The notes beneath the pieces are model-generated. The model was not told the DNA's origin and searched no databases. It was given only the letters and a program-made list of their open reading frames with translations. 64,000 nucleotides of DNA. It comes from Bolinopsis microptera (taxonomy: Eukaryota; Ctenophora; Tentaculata; Lobata; Bolinopsidae). This document shows, one piece after another, positions 39,301-47,919 of this stretch. The DNA is taken from contig NC_087080.1 in NCBI RefSeq assembly GCF_026151205.1, forward strand, positions 15,261,337 to 15,325,336, written 5' to 3'. Position 1 is the first letter of the stretch; every line of letters begins with the position of its first letter. The position numbers and the translations under genes are program-made.

Positions 39301-42300
39301 ATCTAGATTTCACCATGATCATTTACCATAAAAAACAAACATTAAATTAACAATAAATCCACAGAAGTTAAAATCCACAGAAGTTAAAATCTAGGAATTA
39401 TTGGAAGTATTGTCCCAGGTGCTGTTAGACTGCGTATACGAGTTAGCCATGTTGTTAGTTATATGGCTCATGGGGGTGTTCATCTTCGGGACAATCATGT
39501 TCTACATTGAGCACGAGCAAAAAGACACCAAGTTCGAATCAATCATGCATTCCTGTTGGTGGAGCGTCGTTTCCATGTCAACGGTAGGTTTATGTGTTGT
39601 TTTGAAAAGCAATTATTCGTTGCACGTGCGATGATTTTACTATTCGTCCTTTTTTTTACTACACGGATTTTTGGTGCACTATTATACGTATTGTGCACGG
39701 ATTGGTGCACTTCCCTATAATCGTTAAGCCGTTTGAACTATTATATGTTGAACTATGTTGTTCTCTTGAAGAACGTTGCGTTATTCTTGACTGGTGCTGA
39801 ATTTATTTATCCGAGGCCAGAGCAGAGAGTCTAAATTTTGAGTGCAAGGAGCAATCCTTACAACTAATTTCATGCACAGTGCACACCAGTGGCGTAACGT
39901 TGCCTGTTGGCGCCCCCTGCCGAAAAGGCGCCCTCCTGTTGGCGCCCCCTCCCCTTTTGGTGCCCCTCCCTAAAATTGAACAAATTAGGTGATTTTAGAG
40001 GATACGCCGGTAAAATCTCTAAAAAAGTGTGTATCTAGAGCAAAACGCGCAGTTTTGCTAGTACTTTAGTTAAGTTTTCGAAATTGTCCCACATTCAAAC
40101 GACGATTTGGCGCCCCCCTAAGACGGCGCCCCCCTGCACAGCGGGGTCAGCAGAGCCCTTCGTTACGCCACTGGTGCACACCACGACAACATCATCATAC
40201 GTGAACAATAACCTCGTGAATTACAAGCGCACGTGCATAGTACGTCTAGCGCACGTGCAAACGTCTAGCGAGTTCTGTTCAGACAACGTGAGGTCGGTGA
40301 GAAGAAACGAAAATATAAGTATGATAATCAACGTGATTAAGTTGAACAACGCCTGCTTTGCATCATAATAGAGGACATCCAAAGCATCCGGATATTATAA
40401 ATAGAAAACATGTTGAGTTAGCTGGAGTGAGTTAGCTGGAGTGAGTTAGCTGGACCAGTGACAGTCACCGAAGTGTGGGTGAAGTGAGGTGGTCACTGTG
40501 ATTTGTGAAGTATGAAAATATGACAGTTAGATGTGAGAGATGTATTAGCCGATCCAATTGTGAGGAAGCTAGTTGTGTCCAGTGTAACATATCAAACCGT
40601 GAACCCAGTAGTGAGGAATTGCTAGTTGTGTCCGATGTTACATACCAAACCGTGAACCCAGTAGTGAGGAAGTGTCCGATGTTACATACCAAACCGTGAA
40701 CCCAGTAGTGAGGAAGCTAGTTGTGTCCAGTGTAACATATCAAACCGTGAACCCAGTAGTGAGGAAGTGTCCGATGTTACATACCAAACCGTGAACCCAG
40801 TAGTGAGGAAGTGTCCGATGTTACATACCAAACCGTGAACCCAGTAGTGAGGAAGTGTCCAGTGTAACATACCAAACCGTGAACCCAGTAGTGAGGAAGT
40901 GTCCAGTGTAACATACCAAACCGTGAACCCAGTAGTGAGGAAGTGTCCGATGTTACATACCAAACCGTGAACCCAGTAGTGAGATAGCTAGTTGTGTCCA
41001 GTGTAACATACCAAACCGTGAACCCAGTAGTGAGGAAGTGTCCGACGTTACATACCAAACCGTGAACCCAGTAGTGAGGAAGCTAATTGTGTCCGACGTT
41101 ACATATCAGAGTGGAAAGCCCAGTGTTACATACCAAACCGTGCACCCATTAGGTTGGCTATGGGGACATGTATCCCGAGACAGCACTGGGGAAAGTTGTC
41201 ACAAGTGTCTTGGTATTCTGTTCAATGGTGTTCCTCGCCCTGCCCATGACTATCATTGTATCAAAATTCAACAAAGCGTTTGAAACCCTCAAGAAGCCCA
41301 GAAGGAAAACACCTAAGGAGGACAAGTAAACGGTACGAAGATCAGAAATTTGCTGACCTTAAAGTTAAACCGTGACCTTGTTCGTGACCTTGCTGTAACT
41401 GTGCCATATATATCCTGCTTAAATATCTTTCCGAATGCGCCTGATATCTGTTGCACTTCATTTATTATCATTTTCCTAACTAAACAATTCGTTTTGATCG
41501 CACGAAAGATGCTAAAATTAGGGAGTCTAGTATTGCGAGTAAAATGTACGTCGTACATATTACCCCATAGCCCCTATAATTTAATATTTGTAGTCAGTAA
41601 AACCCCGATTTAACCCTGATTTGGGGAAAGCAAACAGCCACGGTAAATTGGGTTTCGCGGTAAATCAGATTTTTGATTGTTCATAGTTTTTTTTTTTTTT
41701 TTGTTACGGCACCCACTGACTACCGTCACAAGGTATGAGGTAGCGACCCTCCATGCGGAGTATCCTACTGGGGTCCACCTGGTTAGCATTTATACCCCAT
41801 TCCCCTGGGCTTCCAGATGATAATGTCTTGATAGACAACAGCCAAGTCGGGGTTGCCGCTCCTTTGATCACTATCAGATGATAGCAATCAGGCGAGCGAC
41901 TAACATAGTCCCTAGGGATGATTGGATTAACTTGATTGTTCATAGTGTATGAAATGCTCTCAATTAGGAGAAGAAAACAATTGTGGTAATTTGGGGTTTG
42001 GGGTAAATCGGGCGCAGTAAGTTTAGGTTTTACTGACAAAACTTAAAGTTAATATATAATATATCTATTAAGCTACAAACATATATTATATCACCGAAGT
42101 TCTCTCCATGTAGCTTTGCTTTAATGTTCATGTTTACATGTGATTTTGCTTGACATTCATGTATCACCTGCGAGTGTTGCTGTTTCAAACATAATTAAGG
42201 CCTGTCGGTCAATGATAATAACTTGACTGTTGAATATTTAACAGTAAACTTACTATTGAAGTATTGATCACTTTGAAATTACAGTGCATGGAGTGTTGAT

Positions 42301-43055
42301 TTTTCGTTAAAAGTTTAAGACAGTCTTACTATCATGCTTAAATGTTGAGTTGAATTTTAATTTGCATGTCAGCCGACCCATTAAAAACATCTCAATCATA
42401 CGCTGATGAACAACAAGTGCGTTACAGTGACGCGTCACACGCTACAATTGCTCCAGCATCTTAATACTCATACTATCGTCTAGAGTATTGTCAGGAAGAG
42501 AATATGTTAAATATGCAAGCTCAATTTAAATCTGAATGAACAATCTATTTATGTACTAGACCAGTTATATATAAGGCAGCTGTGTGACCGGCATGGTCGT
42601 GGTATCACCATTACCCGCGAATACAATGCTAAAGTAGGAGTAAAAATAGAAGATTCATAGTTAAATTGATGAGAATCTTAGATTCTGATTGGACGACAAG
42701 GCACCTGTCCGGAACTGCTATTTTGAGATCTATAATAATAATTATAAATTGCAATAATCAATTGTTATAGACAAAGATACTCTCTCAGGTGGGATACGGG
42801 GACATGTATCCAGAAACTTGGGCCGGAAAGTTGGTCGCCAGCATACTCGTCTTCGTGTCCATGATCTTTCTAGCACTTCCCATGACTATCATAGTATCTA
42901 AGTTCAACAAAGCCTTCGAAAAGTTCAGTCCAGAAAACGAAAAAAGGCAGCAGGCTCAGCAGGCGGCTCAACAGGCGGCCAAGCAGGCTCAGGAGCAGAG
43001 AAATGCAGGTTACCAACAGGTGGAAAAAGACCAAATAACTAACACGCAAACGTAG
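36390..43055 (+). CDS. Shaker-type (Kv1-like) voltage-gated K+ channel
   Basis: The product is a pore-forming subunit of a tetrameric voltage-gated potassium channel of the plasma membrane. Exons: 36390-36512, 36761-36904, 37164-37247, 37549-37683, 37855-37980, 38502-38644, 39176-39242, 39395-39583, then either 41153-41329 (9a, 395 aa) or 42789-43055 (9b, 425 aa). All junctions are GT-AG and phases agree. Residues ~10-105 form the T1/BTB tetramerisation domain ([33 protein letters not shown]). It lacks the HxxxxxC...CC zinc site of Kv2-4, which favours the Shaker class. S1 is at ~145-162, S2 ~181-202, S3 ~216-230. S4 (~249-266) has basic residues every third position: K-R-R-R-K-R, then HS. 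S5 is ~286-310, followed by the pore helix (WWSVVSMST). The TVGYGD filter is split by the last intron. S6 reads [13 protein letters not shown], so the usual PxP hinge is P-M-T. The ATG chosen is the first in frame; an upstream exon is possible. Confidence 0.95.
37248..37440 (+). repeat. duplicated segments within Kv intron 3
   Basis: A ~55-bp block (AACGAAAA-AAGTTAAGGTTAAAG...) at about 37260-37313 recurs 130 bp downstream at 37390-37443, including a GGTAAGAT donor-like word at each 5' end. A second word (GATTACGAATGAACGAATCA) at 37070 in intron 2 recurs at 37327. The authentic exon 3 donor is at 37248, so this is another donor-proximal duplication. Confidence 0.75.
38025..38132. mobile_element. 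pogo/Tigger-type MITE, 108 bp, TA duplication
   Basis: CAGTAAAACCCCGATTTA at the left is matched by TAAATCGGGGTTTTACTG at the right, flanked by TA on both sides. Nearly the whole element is palindromic. It sits in Kv intron 5. The ends resemble pogo-group terminal repeats, with TA targets as expected. Confidence 0.85.
38622..38686 (+). repeat. 36-bp duplication of Kv exon 6 donor
   Basis: The end of exon 6 plus donor (ATTATGCCTTTCAAAATATT...GAG|GTAAAC) recurs, diverged, 36 bp later as ATTATGCCTTTTGAAATGCT...TAG|GTAAAC. The second donor (38681) would give an in-frame length change, but the added codons include stops (38669, then TAG at 38678). Confidence 0.75.
39113..39200 (+). repeat. possible 58-bp duplication of Kv exon 7 acceptor
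   Basis: AGGATATTTAGA and following bases occur at 39116 and again at the true exon 7 start (39174). Similarity fades after about 20 bases, so this is an older or chance copy. Confidence 0.4.
39887..40173. mobile_element. hAT-type MITE, 287 bp, 8-bp TSD
   Basis: The ends are CAGTGGCGTAACG and CGTTACGCCACTG. Identical 8-bp flanks GTGCACAC lie at 39879-39886 and 40174-40181. The GC-rich interior carries repeated GGCGCCCCC words. It is in Kv intron 8 and does not encode a transposase. The perfect flanks suggest recent insertion. Confidence 0.92.
40560..41152 (+). repeat. ~44-bp minisatellite derived from the exon 9a acceptor region
   Basis: Eleven intronic copies plus the junction copy share TACATACCAAACCGTG followed by AACCCAGTAG, with unit lengths 40-53 bp from an optional GCTAGTT insertion. 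The last copy reads CCGTGCACCCATTAG|GTTGGC and provides the real acceptor of exon 9a. The corresponding AG in each other copy (CCCAGTAG|TGAGG) would give an immediate in-frame TGA after exon 8. The long minus- and plus-strand frames through it are artefacts. Confidence 0.88.
41153..41329 (+). CDS. Kv alternative last exon 9a
   Basis: It begins [19 protein letters not shown], completing the TVGYGD filter after exon 8's final Thr. It continues through S6 ([20 protein letters not shown]) and a short basic tail ([12 protein letters not shown]) to TAA at 41327. The frame is intact and closely parallels exon 9b, so it is a duplicated terminal exon used as an alternative. No AATAAA was seen soon after it, so its 3' end is uncertain. 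The acceptor has a poor pyrimidine tract because it lies inside a repeat array. Confidence 0.82.
   Translation, partial: VGYGDMYPETALGKVVTSVLVFCSMVFLALPMTIIVSKFNKAFETLKKPRRKTPKEDK
41595..42035. mobile_element. non-autonomous pogo-type element, 441 bp
   Basis: The left end CAGTAAAACCCCGATTTA matches the MITE at 38025; the right end is GGTTTTACTG preceded by a diverged TAAATCGGGCGCAGTAAG. It lies between Kv exons 9a and 9b. The interior contains a 111-codon minus-strand frame with no recognised transposase motif. No TA duplication remains, so it is older than the 38025 copy. Confidence 0.75.
42036..42788. other. rest of Kv intron before exon 9b
   Basis: Nothing was recognised here except a good acceptor (ACTCTCTCAG|) at its end. 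Confidence 0.6.
42789..43055 (+). CDS. Kv alternative last exon 9b
   Basis: It begins [20 protein letters not shown]6 reads [20 protein letters not shown], and it ends in a Gln/Ala-rich, helix-prone tail ([17 protein letters not shown]) and TNTQT before TAG at 43053. It has a strong acceptor and a polyadenylation signal downstream (43825). The tail is about 30 residues longer than in exon 9a and different in charge, so the two isoforms would differ in pore-S6 sequence and cytoplasmic interactions. Confidence 0.93.
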   Translation: MGYGDMYPETWAGKLVASILVFVSMIFLALPMTIIVSKFNKAFEKFSPENEKRQQAQQAAQQAAKQAQEQRNAGYQQVEKDQITNTQT

Positions 43056-43824
43056 AACACATACACGCGAGCACATGTGCGTATTACATGTGCTCATGCG
43101 CATGTTACATGTACATGCGCTCGTTTGCCTCACGATGGTGTTTTTATCAGATTTTAGTAGATTGAGAAGCTAATATAGTTTATTGTGTATATTCGCAAGA
43201 CGCCACCTTGGATTCGGAAATATCCAAGTGACATTATGTCGACGTTCAGCCAAGATTTGGAAATTATATAGTTTAGGGGATGCGCTGCAACGAAGCTGGA
43301 AATAATCAAAAGCAAATTGATCTTGATCGTCCCTTATCCATCCCTTTGTACCTGAACTGAGGACTTAGGACAATCCTGAGATTTTTAAATTGTTGATTGT
43401 ATTTGGGAATTCTTTTAATCATGTGACGCTTTTTGATAAAGTGGTTAGCAAATTATTACATGTAACATGTTAGGAGGGGCCGTTCTATATCCATTTAATA
43501 GAAGGTGCCACTAATTAACCTTATATTTGCTGTCATATGAAATATATTATCCAATCAAACATTAAATTTTAAGGCTGTGAACAGAGAACTGAGGTACTTT
43601 TGATATTCATTATTTTCAACAAATCAAAAATTAACGGATATTCATTATTCAACTTAGTTTAGCTCACATATTTAATAATGTTGTTTAATACGAGTTGCCA
43701 TGGTTACTGTTGTTTGGATTTTTATAGATCATTCATAAATTATTGTACTAGAGTTTTCACAAAAGTTTTATTTCAACATTTTCAATTGTTTGCTTTTTAT
43801 AATGACAATGGTGTATCGATTGTT

Positions 43825-43838
43825 AATAAATGAATAAA
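43825..43838 (+). terminator. polyadenylation signals of the Kv gene
   Basis: Two AATAAA hexamers (43825 and 43833) lie about 770 bp after the exon 9b stop, a plausible 3'-UTR end. Confidence 0.6.
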
Positions 43839-43849
43839 ACAGAGATTTT

Positions 43850-45290
43850 CAATTGATCTAGAGAAGATGAGTGTGATAAAAAACAGACGAGGGTACCCAT
43901 TCCCGCATATTCACTTTTAATCATATGGTAATGGGATGGTAAATACCATAAAGAAGATACTAATGTATATGAATTCAATATGAGTACAACTACAAGCATT
44001 TTATAGAGAAATTTGTATCGCCATGCCTTGTCTGTGTCAGCTCTAACTCTTAAGTTTTTGAGTTAACGTTTTTGGCTTGAGAAAACAGTTATAGTGGCGG
44101 ATAGACAAATTACTAGTTCAGTCCTAGGAGCCGTCCTATTATATATATTATAGGCTAATTTCTGGTCTTGATTTTGGCTTAAACGTCTAAAAGTTTGAAC
44201 CAATTTGAAATAAAATCTAAATTTGATGCCTAATGTTCTAATGTCGTAATAGAAGTGCGTAATTAGACTTTTTTCGGTTCTAAATTGCTTCGGAAAATTG
44301 CTTATAATTGCAAATAATCTTAAATTAGCTCTGATTTCGTAAATGGTTTGGAATGTAAAACAGAGGCACTATAATTTATATCCAGAAAATAAAGGGGTGA
44401 TTAAAAACACTCACCCGACCAGTCGCTCATCTTCTGCTGTGGAATTGGAAAAATAGCAAAACGGACGAATGTTAGCTGAAACGCGTAAGCAAATAGCTTT
44501 TACTAATTTTAATCAATATTAGTTTAGCAAAAACCCTGGCTTATTCAGAGTATATAAATACCACAATCGTCATGATCACGGGGACCAGGCGACACTAACT
44601 TAACTGGCTACACCATGAGAGTAAACTGTAAAACTTATAGAACCATGATCCACATCAGATCGCTGAGAAAGGTCCATTGACAACGCGATGTTATATATTA
44701 AAAGAATGTTACTTCAAAACTTGAAAATCGCTGGCTTATTATAAAAGGTTGCCATGTGGCTGAGACGGAGGGTGAACTTAAAATACATATCCGGTGGCCT
44801 GTGCTATAATTACTGATTGTGTAATGTTTATATTCCATTGATTGAAGTGACAGCTCAAGAAACCGTTATAGTAGATATAAGTATAACTTAACGTAATTTA
44901 TGTTTCATGGATAATACAAATGAACGCGAACGGATGGAGGAATCAAAAAGTAAAAACAGACAACTTGAATTACATTTACCACGAACTCAAAAGTCTCGTA
45001 ACAACAAAAATGACTCGCCTTTCATAAATACATTTCTCGTGTAACTGTATGAAGTTTAAATTTGATCACTTTTGGTCAGCACCTTTAAGTTTATATGCAC
45101 TTTACGTGCCCACACGATTCAACTTCAATTGCGACAAGCCGCCCCAGCGCCGCGCATCTGAAAACAGTTCCAACTACGAAACATAAATAAACGATATAAT
45201 AATAAATGTGTGGGAACTTTCGAAAGACCCCTTAGCTTAGGGCTACCAGAGGTCACGTGTCATAAATTAACCTATTGGAGTATTGGAGCG
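43850..45290. other. intergenic, nothing recognised
   Basis: AT-rich sequence between the two large genes; no exon, repeat array or RNA gene was recognised. Confidence 0.5.
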
Positions 45291-45296
45291 CGTTAT

Positions 45297-45338
45297 CATC
45301 GCACGTGGGTGCGCGCGCGTAAAAAAACACGTGCGATG
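45297..45338. repeat. GC-rich hairpin
   Basis: CATCGCACGTG and its exact reverse complement CACGTGCGATG enclose a GCGCGCGCGTAAAAAAA-type loop. It is probably part of a repeat element that includes the next entries. Confidence 0.75.
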
Positions 45339-45569
45339 TGTCTGATGTACAATATTCGTTCAGTGAACGTTGTATATCGAGTGTAACTTTGTTCATGTTT
45401 ACGTGTTGTATGTCAGATAGCCTCGTTTGTACCAGCTGTTCACTGTTCAGTTCTATAAGTCGGCAGTCGCACCCGAGAGTCGATTGTGGCTTATAATGTA
45501 ATATGCATGTGCAAGGAAAATACTTGACCATTGTTAATGATCTGGCCCGGCGCGCGCTACTTCGTAGCA

Positions 45570-45637
45570 CTTGCCATTTTTCGAGAAGAAAGCGGCGCGC
45601 TACTTTGAAGAAATTTAGACGAGTAACATCCGTCAAG
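45570..45637. repeat. dispersed repeat shared with 63654-63716
   Basis: The shared string runs from TGCCAT through CGAGAAGAAAG to GACGAGTAACATCCGTCAA. The copies are in the same orientation 18 kb apart. Confidence 0.85.
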
Positions 45638-45675
45638 GAAAATACCAATTCCTATTTTTTGCAACTTTCTTGTTC

Positions 45676-45850
45676 TGACGATAACGTAACTTTGTACTTT
45701 GATAAGCGCCTATCGGCAGATCGGCTATCCTGAGTTCCCGATATTGATTCATTGGATCCAGGATCATGTTCCGTTATAATTTGGAGGTAATTGGTTAAAA
45801 TTGATTCAATTCTAAATTGTACGTTGTGAGTTGTCTCTCAGTGGGATTAC
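45676..45850. repeat. ~165-bp duplication, copy 1
   Basis: This matches 46849-47010 in direct orientation (GACGATAACGTAACTTTGTA, GATAAGCGCCTATCGGC, CAGTGGGATTACCT). Copy 1 has a small internal duplication (GCAGATCGGC). The two copies flank the reverse transcriptase fragment. Confidence 0.88.
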
Positions 45851-46024
45851 CTCACTTTCATCGCATTATAGTTTATACATTGTAAATTGTACATTTTATA
45901 GTGGCTTGGGTACATACTGAGCATTTTCTAAGTAAAATATTTTCTTACTTCAATAAATACAACATTTTATATTACTTTATACTACTACAGCTACTAAGTA
46001 CTACTATACTTTTTTATAATACTA

Positions 46025-46510
46025 TGTCGGAACTAAGTCCGATCTACGCCAGATAACCCCCTCCATATATATTATATCCCTGTCCCGCATCAGGGTTCGC
46101 AGTTCCTCTTTAGAGTTTGTCCCAACTTCCTTCAGTAACATAGACAAGTAGCTTTGTCTTGGTCGGCCTTGCTGTGCTCTACCAATCTACCATGCATAGG
46201 TTTCTATAAGACTAAATCACGGGCAAGTAGCTCAGGATTTCTGATGCAGTGTCCCGCCATTTTTAATCTCAGCTGCTTCGTAACTTGTTTGACAGCCTCG
46301 GTAGGCACTAGGCTACCATACAAAGTTATATTGCTGACCTTTCACCTTGTCTTTCCATGAGACCCAGCACCATACCCAGCATCTTTGTGTATGTCCCGTC
46401 CGAACTTTTCTCTTGAGCCTTTGTCAGTGTCCAGGTTTCTGATCCGTATTATTGCAGTACTGACTCACAAGCCGCTATGAACAATCTAATCTGAAGGCTC
46501 TTTGATAAAA
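46025..46510 (-). pseudogene. non-LTR retrotransposon reverse transcriptase, C-terminal fragment
   Basis: On the minus strand, three frames in succession give IRLFIAACESVL, YGSETWTLTK, then LRLKMAGHCIRNPELLARD, then RPRQSYLSML with LRTLMRDRD. These are the characteristic C-terminal blocks of LINE-type (RTE/CR1-like) reverse transcriptases: YGSETW, GH..R and GRPR. At least two frameshifts and an in-frame stop break it, and the catalytic YxDD palm is missing. It is a dead remnant. Confidence 0.82.
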
Positions 46511-46848
46511 AATTTTGAGAGGGTATCGTATTAACCTGTTACATACCTTCTAGCACCTACTGATATGACGTCTGACCTATTAGTATAATTAATGTTATCG
46601 TGGTTCATACTTTGCATGTTCGTCATGTTTCCAGTCTATTGATATTTGACACCAGCTGATTAACTTTTTCAGCTGAACAGAGACTTTATTCAATTTCGTC
46701 GGTTCATTAGTTAGTTGACGTTGATTACCTTACTCGGTAGAACATTGGTCACATTTTCCTGATTTTTTATGAATATGGTATTCAAATTTGAAATGCGATA
46801 GGATTAGAAAGAGCATACAATTATCAGTTTATATCTAGATACACTGCA

Positions 46849-47010
46849 GACGATAACATAACTTTGTACTTTGATAAGCGCCTATCGGCTATCCTGAGTT
46901 CCCGATATTGATTCATTGGATCCAGAATCATGTTCCGTTTCGGAGGTTGGTTAAAATTTATTCGATTCTCAATTTTAAATTGAATGTTGTCTCCCAGTGG
47001 GATTACCTTA
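46849..47010. repeat. ~165-bp duplication, copy 2
   Basis: Direct-orientation partner of 45676-45850. Confidence 0.88.
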
Positions 47011-47912
47011 CTATTGAGGAACAAAGAGAGCATGAATTTATTGGGAAAGATATGATGCGGACGCGATAAATAATTATAAATACGTGATATAAAGACCAAA
47101 TAGAGATAATGATATCACAATTCTCACTATGATAATCATCAATGCATAAAGATTGGAGAAACTTAATAATTTCTTATTTCAAATAAAATTCGACCCATTT
47201 TTATCTACAAGAATCGCAAATTTACGCTTTATCAGTATTTGCACATTTCGAATTCATTTTGCTCAGTTTAAATTTCAGCGTTAATTTCACCTCCTGCAAA
47301 ATTGGAAATGTAATATTTTATGATTTATCACATACTACTCATAATCACCACCGAGGTGTATTAAGATTACAGACATGCTTTAAAAAAAGATAAGACTGTA
47401 CGTTTTTAAAGATAAGACTGTACATTTTGCGAGACTGTATATCTTGAGAGATTGCGCCGTCTGGTCTAGTGACTCTATACGTGTAATTTGAACCCTCCTG
47501 CCACTTGACTACGTAAGGAGTACGTTTCCTGTTATCTTTTTCATGTATTAATTCCTTCCTTGTTCTGACTATATTAGTACATGGTGTGCGTATCGTTTCA
47601 AATCACAATTTTACTTATTCTAAGAATTGGTGCGTAATATTGTTAAGTCACAGAAATACTGTATGCCATTTATTCGAATGGTTGAAGTTTCTAACTTTAC
47701 TTATAAATTCCGTTTCCCTTTTTAATTTGTAGCTTGAAATTTTTCTTGTTGAGTTTTAGTTTATTGTTCTAATTAAGTCGTGGTTTGTATCGTTAATATT
47801 ACATCCAAGTCTTGTTTAAAGCAATTCGTTATCCAGCTGTTCATTGTACTTTTAGACCTTCTGTGGAAAATAAAATCAACCCGATTTCACATAAAATTTA
47901 CCTCACTCCAGC
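47011..47912. other. intergenic, upstream of the transporter
   Basis: A 20-base direct repeat (AAAGATAAGACTGTAC) occurs near 47388-47426. No exon is supported. The promoter presumably lies here but was not identified. Confidence 0.4.
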
Positions 47913-47919
47913 TTTCAGA

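Noticed and set aside
40465-41058. Minus-strand 75-93 codon frames with [13 protein letters not shown] repeats
   Set aside because: These are translations of the ~44-bp array upstream of Kv exon 9a; no splice or start support.
41704-42039. 111-codon minus-strand frame
   Set aside because: It lies inside the non-autonomous pogo-type element, shows no transposase motif, and starts within the terminal repeat.
45253-45648. 131-codon minus-strand frame
   Set aside because: It overlaps the GC-rich hairpin and a dispersed repeat; the reading has no recognised domain and no splice support.
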